Shown here: positions 20,276-31,068 of the stretch, one piece after another | How positions within the stretch are numbered: the first letter of the stretch is position 1 | Layout of the letters: every line of letters starts with the position of its first letter | Assembly (NCBI GenBank): GCA_920105625.2 | Contig: OV050030.1 | Location: 98,520,152 to 98,584,151, forward strand | Length of the DNA stretch: 64,000 nucleotides | Direction: 5' to 3' | Source: Clusia tigrina | Taxonomy: Eukaryota; Arthropoda; Insecta; Diptera; Clusiidae | The notes under the pieces: generated by a model | Seen by the model: only the letters and a program-made list of their open reading frames with translations | The model's database searches: none | What the model was told of the DNA's origin: nothing | Made by a program: the position numbers and the translations under genes

Positions 20276-20430
20276 TTCGGCGTCAGGCAGACAAGACGCT
20301 ATTTTTTTCTTTCGGCATCAGGCAGACAAGACGCTCTTTCTTTCTTCCGGCATCAGGCAGGCAAGACGCTCTTTCTTTATTTTGGCATCAGGCAGACAAG
20401 ACGGTTCTTTCTTTCAGCATCAGGCAGACC
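20276..20430 (+). repeat. Tandem gcatcaggcagacaagacgctctttcttt units
   Basis: About five imperfect units of roughly 30-35 bp, each with catcaggcag-caagacg followed by a pyrimidine run. They lie inside the isolated LTR. Confidence 0.85.
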
Positions 20431-20460
20431 AGACGCATCGTACTAAACAGAGTTATACAC

Positions 20461-20715
20461 ACTGACAAACGCTACAGCAGCTAGGGGAATCTAGAGGAGA
20501 TTATGGTTTATAATCGATTCTCTGCTAGAAACCCACACTGACAAACGCAACAGAAGCTAGGGGAATCTAGAGGAGATTTTGGTTTATAATCGATTCTCTG
20601 CTAGAGACCCACACTGACAAACGCAACAGAATCTAGGAGAATCTAGAGGAGATTATGGTTTATAATCGATTCTCTGCTAGAAAGCCACACTGACAAACGC
20701 TACAGAAGCTAGGGG
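20461..20715 (+). repeat. 76-bp tandem repeat in the isolated LTR
   Basis: Units start with actgacaaacgc at 20461, 20537, 20613 and 20689 and include ctagaggagatt, then ataatcgattctctgctag. The last unit is partial. Confidence 0.9.
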
Positions 20716-20906
20716 ACATAGAGTTCAACTGTGTCCGTATTTAAGTTTAGTAAAAATAATTGTATCAAGTAGTTAAGCCTTTTTTTAAATTAATAAAACA
20801 ATAAAATAATTAAATCCACGTAAACAATCTTTGAATACTTTGAGATTTTCTGTAAACAACTCCTGCCAATCCGACGAGCTTACCCCGGCGAAAACGAGTC
20901 GTTACA

Positions 20907-21019
20907 ACACATCTTTATACATATACTCGTATATGTAAATTTATATGTATAATTATATGTACATGTATATGTATATATTTATGTACATGCAAATACACAT
21001 ACATATGCATATACATATC
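20907..21019. repeat. Degenerate ATAC microsatellite
   Basis: AT-rich sequence of tatatgtatac and catatacat units between the isolated LTR and gypsy element G. Confidence 0.8.
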
Positions 21020-21273
21020 TGTAGTAACCTGCTATTTGACTAATACGATCCGGACTAAGCAACAATTAAACAAATACATTTATTTTCAATAATTAAACAA
21101 GATATATTTAAATTCAATAATTAAACAAGATATATTTAAAGTCAATAATTAAACAAGATATATTCTAGTTCTTAAAACACGCGTGTCACCTTTTAGCCAA
21201 ACTTAGTTAACTCTCTTCTTCTAGCGAGTTTCCAGAGCGAAACTATTTTCCTTATCTGCTTAGCGTTGCCACA
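21020..21273 (-). repeat. 3' LTR of gypsy element G (254 bp)
   Basis: On the minus strand it begins TGTGGCAACGC at 21273, after the purine stretch aggagggg, and ends GGTTACTACA at 21020, a TG-CA type LTR. It contains about four copies of a 27-bp AT-rich unit (ataattaaacaagatatattta, 21066-21165). The 5' LTR is not seen at the other end. Confidence 0.7.
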
Positions 21274-22690
21274 CCCCTCCTATATTTTTCAGCTTCAGCG
21301 TCATCACAGGATCTTTGGGTTGTGTCAGAGCTCTTTGCTGATCGTCCTCATGGTTCGGCGGTGAAGTACTACCAGATAACGATGGCGGTGATTTTGAGAA
21401 GTCCGGGACTGGTGACGGCGGTTTTTCGACGATTGCTTGCGGCGGTATCTTTTTAACATGACTGATCTTTCTTTTAAATGTTTTCCCATTACCAGTCACT
21501 TCCACTTCATTTCCATTCCTCTGTACTACCTCATATTCTGTTACGTCAAAGTTTGTTGTTAGCTTATGCGGGAATACCACATTCTTTACCAGGACTTTAT
21601 CTCCAACGGCTATATTCGATTCTTTTGCTTTTCGTCTTTTGTCACCTTTTTCCTTTCCTTTTTGTTTATTAATACCATCAAGATCCCTTGCTGATGAGTC
21701 GATCATATCTTCAGTTATGTCTTGAATTCCTGGTATTTTATCTCGTATCACTCGATTGAACATTAACTCCGATGGGGGTGATCCCGTCGTACCGTGAAGT
21801 GTTACAGTGTACATCAGGATAAATTTGTTGTCTTTCTTGTTTGTAGTTTCTTTTATTTGCGCTAGCAATTTTTAGCCGTTTGACCAAAGACTTGTTCATG
21901 TTTTCAACTTCTCCATTGGCTTGCGGCCAGTACGGTGGCGTTGTAATCTGAGCAATATTGTTCCGCCTGCAAAAGTTTTTAAAATCGGAGCTTACATATT
22001 GCCTGCCATTATCTGTTCTCAATGACTTCGGCAAACCGAGTCGACAAAATATTGCTTCCATGGCGCTTATGATGCTATCAGAGCATAATTTTTAGAAACA
22101 GCACTTCTTGATATCGTGAGTAGTAGTCTATGAGGACCAGAACAAATTCCTTGTTAGACAATGGTCCAAGTAATTCCGTTGCCACACACTGTCAGGGACC
22201 GTCTGGAAATGCATGCCTCCGCATCGGTGCCGGGTTTGATGTCTGCGAAACGATTAAACAGTCACGACACCGCTTAACCCAATTCTCTGCTTCCCTATCT
22301 ATTAGCGGCTACCAAACCTTGGCTCTCAATCTGCGTTTCATTGCCGACTCTCCTGGATGGCCCTCATGGGCTAATTGAAGGATCTTATCTCTGAGAGATT
22401 TCGGAACTACAATGCGTGTGCCACGCAGAATCACACTGCCAACTGCTGAAAGCTCAAAACGAAACTGGTAATAAATATTTGATGTGTCTGAATTCCATGA
22501 GTCATTGTTGATATGTGTTATAATATTGGAGATTTCTTCGTCTTCTATGCTTTGTTTTGCTATGCCAGTGATCGTAAGCGGCATTGGAACAGAGTTTGAT
22601 ACGATGCAAAACACATTTTCCTCACAATTTCCGTCGAATGAGCTTGTGTTAGAGACTTTACACAACCTGGACACGGAATCCGCAATATTT
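21274..22690 (-). pseudogene. gypsy integrase (element G)
   Basis: The zinc-binding region (22674-22309) shows HEGHPGESAMKRRLRAKVW. The core (22061-21738) has LGLPKSLRTDNGRQYVS (aspartate) and PPYWPQANGEVENMNKSLVK (glutamate). A frame change near 21850 leads to the C-terminal part (21868-21260) with GTTGSPPSELMF, VGDKVLVKN and FKRKISHVKKI, which holds the SH3-like fold of K02A2.6-type integrases. The end of this frame runs slightly into the LTR. Confidence 0.85.
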
Positions 22691-22692
22691 TC

Positions 22693-23538
22693 CTATCCGG
22701 CCCGATAGATGACTTTAAACTTAAACGCCTGCAGTGTCAGGAGCCATCGTTCAATCCTGGCAGGCGGTTTAGATGTTGGTTTATAAATGGCCTCCAACGG
22801 TTTGTGATCTGTTAACAATTCGAATTCCAAGCCAGCTAGATAGTAGTAGAATCTCTCAACTGACCATACTAATGCCAAACGTTCGTTTTTCAGTTTGGGA
22901 ATATCTCTTTTCGACTTCGGACAAGCTCTTGCTAGCGAAGGATATTATTTTTGGATTATCATTGGAATCGAATTGGATTAAAATGACTCCCAGAGCAATT
23001 GGGCTTGGTTCTGCTACCACGCGCGTTCGGTTTTTAGGCTCAAAGTATGATAAGTTTGGAATTTTTGATAGCTGCAATTTAAGGTTTTGAAAAGCCTTCT
23101 CTTGATCGTGTCCCCAAAAAAATTTTGTATCCGATTTCAACAGTATCCTTAATGGCTCAGTGATATCCTTCAAGTCGGAAATGAATTTTTCTACGTACGT
23201 GATCAAACCCAAAAAACTTCTCGTTTCTTCTTTAGTGTTTATGGCTCGAAAATCAGAGATCACCATAATTTTTCCTGGGTCTGCCGTGAAACGCACATCT
23301 GAGAGGATATGTACCAAAAATTTTACTTTCCAGGTTTTCCAAATGCATTTTTCGTCGTTAAGTACAATATTGTTTTTCTTGAATACCTGGAGTACATCTT
23401 CAACAGCTTTGTTATGCCCTTCTTCAGTCCTGCCAAATATGATTACGTCGTCTTTATAATTAAGGCAATTTCAACAGGTTTCTAACAGTCCTTCTAGTAC
23501 GCGCTGAAAAATTTCAGGTGCAGAGTTAACGCCGAACA
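22693..23538 (-). pseudogene. gypsy RNase H and RT C-terminal half (element G)
   Basis: The RNase H region shows FASKSLSEVEKRYSQTEK and LLTDHKPLEAIY. The RT part has FGVNSAPEIFQ directly next to the mariner insertion, then a catalytic box reading YKDD (near 23445) where YxDD is expected, then RFTADPGKIMVISDF. There is a stop near 23470 and further frame breaks. Confidence 0.8.
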
Positions 23539-23540
23539 TA

Positions 23541-24813
23541 CGAGGGCGGATTGATATTGAAGCGCTAGATGGCAGCACAAACACAAAAACTTTTTTTTCT
23601 AGAAATTGCGATCTGTTAAACTTCAGCTGTTAAAATTTCACCCAAATTCATCTATTAGTTTATTTGTTGTAGTCGTTTGAAGTAAGCAACTTATGTGTTT
23701 CTTGAAAAATGGGAAAAGCTAATTTCGTGATTAAACACTATTATTTGAAAGGGAAAACGGCGAAAGAGACAAAAGAAAAGCTCGATAAACATTACGGTGA
23801 GTCTGCTCCGTCAGATTACATGGTAAAATATTGGATTGCTGAATTTAAACGTGGCCGAACAAGCACTGCAACAATACCATCAACAGGAAGGACAAAAGAG
23901 GTGGTTACTTAAGAAAATATCAAGAAAATCCTCGATATCGTTATGAATGATCGCCTAGTCAAGTTGCGTGAGATTGTTGAAATGGTAAACATATCATATG
24001 AATGTGTGTTCAACATTTTGCATGAACATTTGCATATGAAAAAGCTATCGGCAAGATGGGTGCCGCGTTTGCTCAGTGTCGAACAAAAACGAGTTCGACA
24101 GACCACTTCACAGCGGTGTTTGGACATGATAAAGCGTAATCCTGTTGATTTTTGGCGTCAATTAATAACTGTTGATGGAACGTGGGTCCACCACTACACA
24201 CCTGAAACCAAAAATCAATCGAAACAATGGGTGGAAGCTGGTGGAAGTGCTCCGAAGAAGGCGAAGGCAGTGAAATCGGCTGGCAAGGTTATGGCCACTG
24301 TATTTTGGGATGCACACGGAATATTGCTCATCGATTATGTTGAAAAAGGATCCACAATCACAGGAAAGTATCGTGCATTATTGGATCAATTGATTGATGC
24401 AATCGAGGAAAAACGACCACATTTAAAGAAGAAAAAAATGCTCTTTCTTCAAGACAACGCACCGGTTCACACAGCATTAGGTACGATGCTAAAATTACGT
24501 GAAATACACTTCGAATTAGTTAATCATCCACCTTGTAGTCCAGATTTAGCTCCTAGTGACTTTTTCCTGTTTCCAAACTTGACAAAATGGCTCGCAGGAA
24601 AAAGATTCATCTCAAACGAAGAAGTGAGTACCGAAACTAACGCGTATTTTGAGGGGTTCCCGAAATCGTATTATTCAGATGGTATAAAAAAGTTGGAATA
24701 TCATCTTACTAAGTGTGTCGAAGTAAAAGGAGACTATGTCGAGAAATAAATGGTTTTAGAAAAAAAAAATGTTTTTTTCCTACTTAGGTAGCTTCAATAT
24801 CAATCCGTCCTCG
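23541..24813 (+). mobile_element. mellifera-type mariner, complete
   Basis: The 1273-bp element has inverted repeats cgagg(g/a)cggattgatattgaagc at both ends and the TA target duplication (23539-23540 and 24814-24815). It splits the RT of gypsy G and lies opposite to it. It holds one transposase gene. Confidence 0.93.
23709..24749 (+). pseudogene. mariner transposase, mellifera type, one premature stop
   Basis: One frame from ATG 23709 to TAA 24747-24749 encodes 346 codons interrupted by a single TAA at 23910. The N-terminal DNA-binding part (ANFVIKHYYLKGKTAKETK) is followed by WVPRLL, the first catalytic aspartate in ITVDGTWVHH (the usual glutamate after D is glycine), FLQDNAPVH with the second, and LAPSDFFLFPN with the third; 34 residues separate the last two, so D,D34D. 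Length and order fit a near full-length mariner. The stop makes it inactive. Confidence 0.93.
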
Positions 24814-24815
24814 TA

Positions 24816-25390
24816 AGTCTCTTATATCTAAATAACCCCTTATGTGTTATAAAAGTGGTTATTTCGTGACTGGATTCGTGTAAGTCAAGCTGATGATAAG
24901 CGCTCTTAAGATCTCATCTTGAAAATAGGCGTGCTCCTCTCAATTTCGTCATGAATGATTCAAAAGTCGGTAATGGATAGTTTTCACGTAGAATTGCTAT
25001 ATTCGCTAGCCGCATATCAATACATAACCTCATCTCGCCATTGCCCTTGAATACAAAAACTATTGGTGAAATCCATGGACTTGGGCCAAGAACTGGTTCA
25101 ATTATGTCCTGCTCGATTGCCTCCTCTAGCTTAGCCGCAACTTTTCCCTCGAGAGCAATTGGTATACGTCTTCATGGTTGCTGAACCGGTTTTATAGAAT
25201 GGTCAATAGATAATTTAATTTGTATGTTATTCATTTAGGGAATGGCCTTGCGTTGTCAATTTGATTTATATTCAAACCAAGCCGTAGAACTTTCAGTCTA
25301 ATTGATGTTTCACGACCTAGCAACGACTGGCTTCCATTTTCAATAACGTAAAATGTAGCAATCGCTTCAGAAACATTTCTGACTGCCACC
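24816..25390 (-). pseudogene. gypsy RT N-terminal half (element G)
   Basis: Minus-strand translation shows IIEPVLGPSPWISPIVFVFK, GEMRLCIDMRLANIAI and DLKSAYHQLDLHESS, the RT fingers and first palm aspartate, with stops and frame changes. It runs up to the mariner TA at 24814-24815, and the RT continues at 23538. Confidence 0.8.
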
Positions 25391-25413
25391 GGCGCATCAA
25401 AAACACAGAAAAC

Positions 25414-25965
25414 TTAAAGAAGCTGATTAGCCGCATATGCCTTGTATTGATTTGGTGAATGCGAACGAATATTCCATATGGCTGCAATTTTATTTTTCAA
25501 CATTATCCAATCATTCGCACTTAATAAATTAAATCGTGAGCCGGAATCAATTACCATGGAAAGTACTTGTCCTCCAACACGACACTCGATGCTTTCATCC
25601 CCTTTGCAGTTGTCGTTGATTTTGAAACAGTCAAATTCACGCAATGCACTAGCATCGTCATCGTTGGAGTAATTACCTCCTTCATCTTGAATGCATCGCA
25701 CTTTCGATGCCCCTAAGCGACGTCGCTTAGCATCGTTTCCCTCACATTCATCAAATATGCGTTTAAAGTTTCTGGTTTTGCATTTAATGGCAAAATGACA
25801 TAGAAGAGAGCATTTATTGCATTTTGCATTTCTTGCTGGCCAACTTATTGAGCTGCCGCTGTGACCGTGTCGTCCACATCTGCCACACTCAGCGTCGCAA
25901 TTTTGATCAAAGCGTTTCTTCGGCGAATTCATACTCACGACTTCATTATCAGCCCTGACAAGCAT
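25414..25965 (-). pseudogene. gypsy nucleocapsid end and aspartic protease (element G)
   Basis: The frame has two zinc-knuckle-like clusters (CGRCGRHGHSG and CNKCSLLCHFAIKC) followed by a protease with LSMVIDSGSRFNLLS, a DSG active site. Cysteine knuckles plus DSG are typical of the K02A2.6-like gypsy lineage. The first knuckle has lost its last cysteine. Confidence 0.85.
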
Positions 25966-26506
25966 ACTTTGGAATTTTTATTGATTTGTTCATAGATTTG
26001 GCAAGCTTCAATGAAATCGTCCAGGCTCTGCTCTTTCTCTAATAGCCTTTTCTTTAACTCAACAGGAGCCTACGAGTCTATTATTTTGTCTTTTAGACAT
26101 ATTTCTTCGATTTCCGTTCTTGTCGAGCCGAATGAACATTTTGTGATTTGCTGCCGCAGACGTAAGCGACATTTATTGAAAACCTCGCCATCAGCCGGTG
26201 TCTAACTTCTATACAAGTGCCTTTCAAATGTGGAGTTACGTTTAGGTGAAAAATATTTGTCTAATTTTGTACCAGAATTGACAACACATCATTTTTTTCC
26301 TGTGAATCGAATTCGACTAAAGCGCCTGGAATATTTAAAATAATCTCTTGGAGTTGAGGGCCACCCAAATGAAGCAGTTTGTTCTTCTTTTCCACTGTTT
26401 CTTCGGATGTGAGGTACAACTGGAAAGGCCGGTACCACTTTTCACATTCAGTCCGTAGTAAAGCTTTGTCTATGACATCCCAGAGAAACGGTTTTTTCTC
26501 CGACAT
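25966..26506 (-). pseudogene. gypsy gag N-terminus (element G)
   Basis: The start at 26506 gives KPFLWDVIDKALLRTECEKW and LLHLGGPQLQEIILNIPGAL, the N-terminus typical of K02A2.6-like gag. The frame breaks near 26260 and the remaining capsid (for example RLRLRQQITKCSFG and LDDFIEACQIYEQ) is in other frames to about 25970. Upstream, 26507-26640 holds a probable leader but no recognisable LTR, so the 5' end is lost. Confidence 0.8.
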
Positions 26507-26729
26507 CGTTACCTATACGTTGAGAGTTAAGCCTCCTCAATAACAGTGCACTAATATTTTATTGTAACTCACCGACGACACAATTTAGTGCGATTTTTCT
26601 GAGACACCTTAACCGGCCTGCACAGAATTTAATGCAACCACCCCGAGTAGTGCACTTTCGCAAGAAAACTAACAGAGTAACCAAAAGAGTTTTATCCAAC
26701 TTCGCCCCATCACCAGAATTCTACGCAGG

Positions 26730-27687
26730 ATGGAAAAAACGAGTTGGGCATACAGCCTACGCAAGGATCAGCTATTGGTGTATTGTATCGAGTTTGGTGT
26801 AGAGGCCACTGGCACAGTGGAAGAACTACGAAAGAGACTAGCCGAATTCACCAATGGTATGGAATTAAATCTACAGCAGGAATATCGATTGGCAGAGTTA
26901 CAGGCCCGGCATGCGAGAAGTTTTTCACACGGACCTAGTACCCACGGGAGGACTAACCCAGCACAGTTGAGCCGGTAAGCCCCAAAGTACCGACAGTAAT
27001 TAACAGAGACGCACTATCCCTGTCTGGAGACGACCAGGCGGTATCGTCGCGTACTACGATTCACCAGTAGTACCCGAAACAACGCGAAGCGGAAGTGATT
27101 TTTACTCGGCTGTTATTGACCATGTCAAAAAGTGATCAATCAAATACGATGGAGGGCGTGATCCCCTGGCTTTCGTCGAGCGAGTGGAGGAGCTTTCGGA
27201 GGTATACGGTCTAAACAAACATATGTTACCCCGAACAATGCCCGAAGTCCTTAAGGGGAGAGGTTTATTGTGATTTCGCAATAACAATCGAGCGTGGATA
27301 GGCTGGCCTTCGTTCAAGAAGGACTTTCTTAAATTTTTCTTGCCTACCAGATATTTAGAAAAGCTGGAGGACGAGATCAGGCAGCGGCAACAGCAACCAC
27401 GGGAAAGATTCAAGCAGTATGTGGTTGAACTACAAAATCTCATGCGGCAGGCTGGTTACTCGGAAGAAAACAAGCTTGAGCGCATTTTCCGGAATAGCCT
27501 CGAAGAGTACCAGTGGTACGTGCGAAGAAAAGACTTTTCGACACTGGACGAGTTGGTGGAAATGGCGGAAGACCTAGAGGGTATACATGGTGATCGCAAA
27601 ACTCCACGAGCAACACCACCGAGACCACCACAACGCCCAAGTCCTCTTCTGTTCGGAGTGCGGCAAGAAGGGAACCAGGACTATTGA
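26730..27687 (+). pseudogene. gypsy gag (element C)
   Basis: The N-terminus (SWAYSLRKDQL) opens at 26730 and stops at 26978. From about 27114 the capsid part continues, with KYDGGRDPLAFVERVEELSE, FLKFFLPTRYLEKLEDEIRQ and EEYQWYVRRKDFSTLDELVE, interrupted by TGA codons near 27137 and 27271. The zinc-knuckle region is shortened: VLFCSECGKKGTRTIECC appears in another frame, and the first knuckle is gone. The leader and ATG context match the start of element A. Confidence 0.85.
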
Positions 27688-28530
27688 ATGCTGTTGGACA
27701 TCAGGGGGAAACGAGAGGGGCTGCCGCCAGCAACGAGGCATGGAGCAGCCCAGCAAAAACAAGCCTCACACACAGTAAGTACGCTTAGTTGCGATGGGCA
27801 ACGCATCTGTGCCGCCGTCACCATTGGCACAGATGAAATAACGGCCACGCTAGACACAGGCGCCACCAGGAGTTTTATCAACGAACGACTCGTCCGCCAA
27901 TTAACTGCTACCACCGGTAGAGTGACCTCTACAAACACTAGAGCACTTATGGCGGATGGGCGAGCAAGAGAAATCACTCAAGCGTTTGTGGTGTGTGTTA
28001 GGCTGGGAGGAAAGATATGCCAGCTGGAACTACTCATCATGCCCGACTCTATTGAAGACTTACTGCTCGGCCTGGATTTCAAACAAGGCATGTTCCTGAA
28101 ATGTGGAGACCACGAGATCAACCTAGGACCCCAGACGCATAGCGTGCAAACCCGAGTCACCGCATCGTGCACGACCATACAACAAGAAGTTACTATGGAC
28201 GAAGCAAAGATAGACATGTTCCAGTCCACAAAGTTGACAAAATTTACGGGCGAGCCAAGTGTATACAACCTGACGAACCAGAAGATCGTGACGCGCGATG
28301 ACCGGCCTATCAAACTTAATGTATTAGCGGATACATTGTCAAGACAACCTATCGAAGCTGCACGCACTGTCACATTGCAGGACCAACCAGAGCAGCACTG
28401 CATGTGGTGGCTTAAAAGAAAAGGCGAAGTACTCGCCGATCCGGTTAAATTCGCCGACTACACTATAGAAAACGGGCAACTGTACCGCCATATACCTAGC
28501 CGCACGAGAGACGAAGACTGCACACAATGA
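27688..28530 (+). CDS. Protease-integrase in-frame fusion left by an internal deletion (element C)
   Basis: One open frame of 280 codons starts in the gag-protease linker, contains TLDTGATRSFINERL and the second protease half LLLGLDFKQGM, and reaches the RT entry DDRPIKL. At about 28318 it jumps, in frame, to the RNase H end NVLADTLSRQP and the integrase N-terminal region (WWLKRKGEVLADP, GQLYRHIPSRT). About 1.1 kb present in elements A and F (the whole RT and most of RNase H) is missing. The joint falls in aaact, found in both parental positions. It ends at a TGA where F has TGG. Confidence 0.88.
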   Translation: MLLDIRGKREGLPPATRHGAAQQKQASHTVSTLSCDGQRICAAVTIGTDEITATLDTGATRSFINERLVRQLTATTGRVTSTNTRALMADGRAREITQAFVVCVRLGGKICQLELLIMPDSIEDLLLGLDFKQGMFLKCGDHEINLGPQTHSVQTRVTASCTTIQQEVTMDEAKIDMFQSTKLTKFTGEPSVYNLTNQKIVTRDDRPIKLNVLADTLSRQPIEAARTVTLQDQPEQHCMWWLKRKGEVLADPVKFADYTIENGQLYRHIPSRTRDEDCTQ

Positions 28531-29815
28531 AAACTATGCGTTCCTAGGCCTTTTAGGGAACGCATTCTACAGGAAAGCCATGACGCACCAACTGCAGGAC
28601 ATCTGGGCATCCGCAAAAGGATAGCACGAATTGCTAACCGGTACTACTGGCCTGGATTATTCAGAGACACCAGCCGGTACGTACGTCAATGTAAGCTGTG
28701 CCAATAATACAAACCTAGCCAGCAGCAACCGGCTGGAGAAATGCTGACGCAGATACCCCAGGAACCGTGGGCTATATTATGTGCTGACTTTGATGGACCC
28801 TTACCTCGCTCAAAGCACGGAAACACCATGATGGTATTCCATGACAAATTTTCCAAATGGACAGAAGTTGCTCCCCTCCAAAAGACCACCAATACGCTAC
28901 AACGGGCCTTTCGGGAGCGCATTTCAGCCCGTTTTTGAGTTCCAAAAGTCTTAGTGAGAGACAACGGTTCGCAATTCACGAGCAAGTCATTCAAACGTTT
29001 CGTCAAGAACTACTGTATCAAACATCAGTTCACCGCACCTTAAACGCCACAAGAAAATGCTGCTGAGCGTGCCAACCGCACTATAAAGACAATGGTCGCC
29101 CAATTTGCAAGAAACGAGCAACAAAAGTGGGATGAGCTATTGCCTGAATTAACCCTCGCTATCAACACCAGCATGTCAGAAACTACGGGCTATAGCCCCG
29201 CATTATTGATACAAGGACGGGAACCACGCCGACCAAGAGCCGTGTACGATGAAATTACCCCTGGAACGGGACAGCAGAAGCAAATGCCAAACGAGAGAGC
29301 CGAACGACTTAAAGAAGCATATAAGTTGGTTACAAGAAATCTGGAGCGAGCTACCCAAGACCAACGACGATTTTACAGCCTGCGACGTAGACCCTGGAAG
29401 CCCGAAGTTGGACAGTGGGTGTTAGCTAAACAGCACCATTTATCCACTTCGCCGCTAAATTAGCCCCTAGCTACGACGGGCCATACCAAATAGACACTTT
29501 TATCTCACCAGTCATAGTCAAGATGAAACGAGAAGGGGATAAGGAGACGAGGACAGCCCATATCACCGAATTAAACCATTCTACGCGGCTGACCACAAAG
29601 AGAGGTACCAAGAAACCAAAGAAAACTCCGATATCATCAAAGGAAATTCACTGGCCCGACATCACGTTCGAAGACATCGGAACTAACCGGACCAAAAGCA
29701 GTCGGCCTACCACCAGAACTAATCCAAGAGCTGCTCGAGACGGCAGCCACAAAGCAGGCGCGAATCCGGTTCTACCGGAAGCCATACAAAATCACCCTCT
29801 GCTAGCGTAGGATAA
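28531..29815 (+). pseudogene. gypsy integrase and pol tail (element C)
   Basis: The frame holds HLGIRKRIARIANRYYWPG and QCKLCQ (zinc domain), WAILCADFDGPLPRSKHG, VLVRDNGSQFTS and ENAAERANRTIK (DDE core). Stops lie at 28529 (TGA), near 28706, 28937 and 29041. From 29092 to 29463 the C-terminal part is open (ELTLAINTSMSETTGYSP, RPWKPEVGQWVLAK), then a frameshift leads to AAKLAPSYDGPYQ and HITELNHSTRL. The tail ends WPDITFED and, in another frame, LPPELIQELLE. This intact-length C-terminus is the reference for seeing the replaced region in element A. Confidence 0.85.
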
Positions 29816-29848
29816 TTATCGTCTATCATCCGCGAAGTGGGAAGGAAA

Positions 29849-31016
29849 TGTAAGGAGGAAAATTTCCCCATAAATTTTGCTCCAACATAATTCTTCTGCC
29901 ACACCATCAATTTTTCAAACCAAGCCACGAACCGCAGTCGATTGTTCTAGAAGAATGTAATTTATGCACTATTAGAAGCAATCGGCAAAACCCACCCCTA
30001 ATAAGCAGTATGATCGACGCGTCAGACATCTTCAACAACAACAACAGAGCGTGCAACAAGAAACAATGCCACGTGCTGGACAACAAGCCGAATTCAGCAG
30101 CGATAATGGCGGTTACGTTTGAATACAATTGATAAAACAACAGAACTTTCTGGAAGCTTTGCGACTGAAGCTGGGCTATAAAAGCAGCAGCAACAGAGGA
30201 GCTCACTCTTTTTTTTCTCCAGCAAGCAACGAAGACGCATCGACGAACAGAGCTCTCTCTCTTCATCAGCCATCGACGACTACGCATCGACAGTATCTCT
30301 TTTCCTGATCAGCCATCGACCACGACGCACCGACAGCAGCTCTTTCCATCATCAGCCATCGACGACTACGCATCGACATAGCTCTTTACATCATCAGCCA
30401 TCGTCGACTACACATCGACATAGCTCTTTCTTCTCCAGCAAGCAACGACGACGCATCGACATATCTCTTTCTTCTCCAGCAAGCAACGAAGACGCATCGA
30501 CATAGCTCTTTCTTCTCCAGCAAGCAACGAAAACGCATCGACGGAGAGAGCTCTTTACTTCATCAGCCATCGACGACTACGCATCGACGGTAGCTCTTTT
30601 CCTGAACAGCCATTGACGACGACGCATCGACGCATAGTTTTTTATCAGCCATCGAGGAAGAGATACAGACGCACAGATCTTTACGAAGAAAACATCGACG
30701 CACCTACACTTTTGACTCCAGCATCTGACGCAACTGTACTGAGAATATTCTGCATTAGTGGATTATATGAATTGTAATCGGTACTCCACTAATTCCCAGA
30801 ATCACCAACGTGTACCGAGACCTTGATACTGGACCAACTGTAGTAGTCTAGCTTAATAACTAAGCTTTATCTATTAACTCAAAGATTTAATTTAATTAAT
30901 TAAATAAAGCATTGAATATAACCAAGCTACGCAAACTCAAAGTTATTTTTCTGTAAACGACTCCTGGGAATCCGGCGAGCATTACTCAGGCGAAAGAAGG
31001 AAAAGGGTTCGTTACA
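29849..31016 (+). repeat. LTR of gypsy element C (1168 bp)
   Basis: It starts TGTAAGGAGGAAAATTTCCCC after the purine-rich gaagtgggaaggaaa and ends ggttcgttaca at 31016. The part 30220-30700 is made of imperfect tandem units of 45-60 bp with catcagccatcgacgac and gcatcgaca followed by ctctttc. U5 holds tctgtaaacgactcctgggaatccggcgagc, shared with the isolated LTR and with element F. Confidence 0.85.
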
Positions 31017-31068
31017 GTGGCGCCCGAGTAGTGCACTTTCGCAAGAAAACTAACAGAGTAAACAAAAA
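31017..31068 (+). other. Primer binding site and leader of a second element C unit
   Basis: Directly after the LTR, gtggcgcccgagtagtgcactttcgcaagaaaactaacagagta repeats the leader at 26641-26685. A second internal region therefore once followed, as in LTR-sharing tandem copies. It is cut by the LINE fragment beginning near 31069. Confidence 0.75.

Larger units (their letters stand above)
19434..20906 (+). repeat. Isolated gypsy-type LTR (about 1.47 kb)
   Basis: It starts near tgaggagcaaatctttggcg (like the start of element C's LTR) and ends at 20906 with gagtcgttaca after the U5 block tctgtaaacaactcctgccaatccgacgagcttaccccgg, nearly the same as at 30950-31016 and 49795-49857. There is no internal region on either side, so it is probably a solo LTR. 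A clear target duplication was not found. A minus-strand hydrophobic frame at 19749-20105 is a by-product of caacaacaa repeats. Confidence 0.75.
26641..31016 (+). mobile_element. gypsy element C, internally deleted, with 3' LTR
   Basis: The order is leader (from ccgagtagtgcactttcgc at 26645), gag, protease, integrase, purine tract, LTR (29849-31016). RT and RNase H are deleted. There is no 5' LTR at the left end; the sequence switches from gypsy G to the leader of C within its primer binding site. After the LTR the same leader starts again (31017-31068). Confidence 0.8.

Noticed and set aside
20276..20430. Possible CRISPR-like array (short regular repeats)
   Set aside because: Direct, contiguous imperfect tandem units without unique spacers in a eukaryotic LTR.
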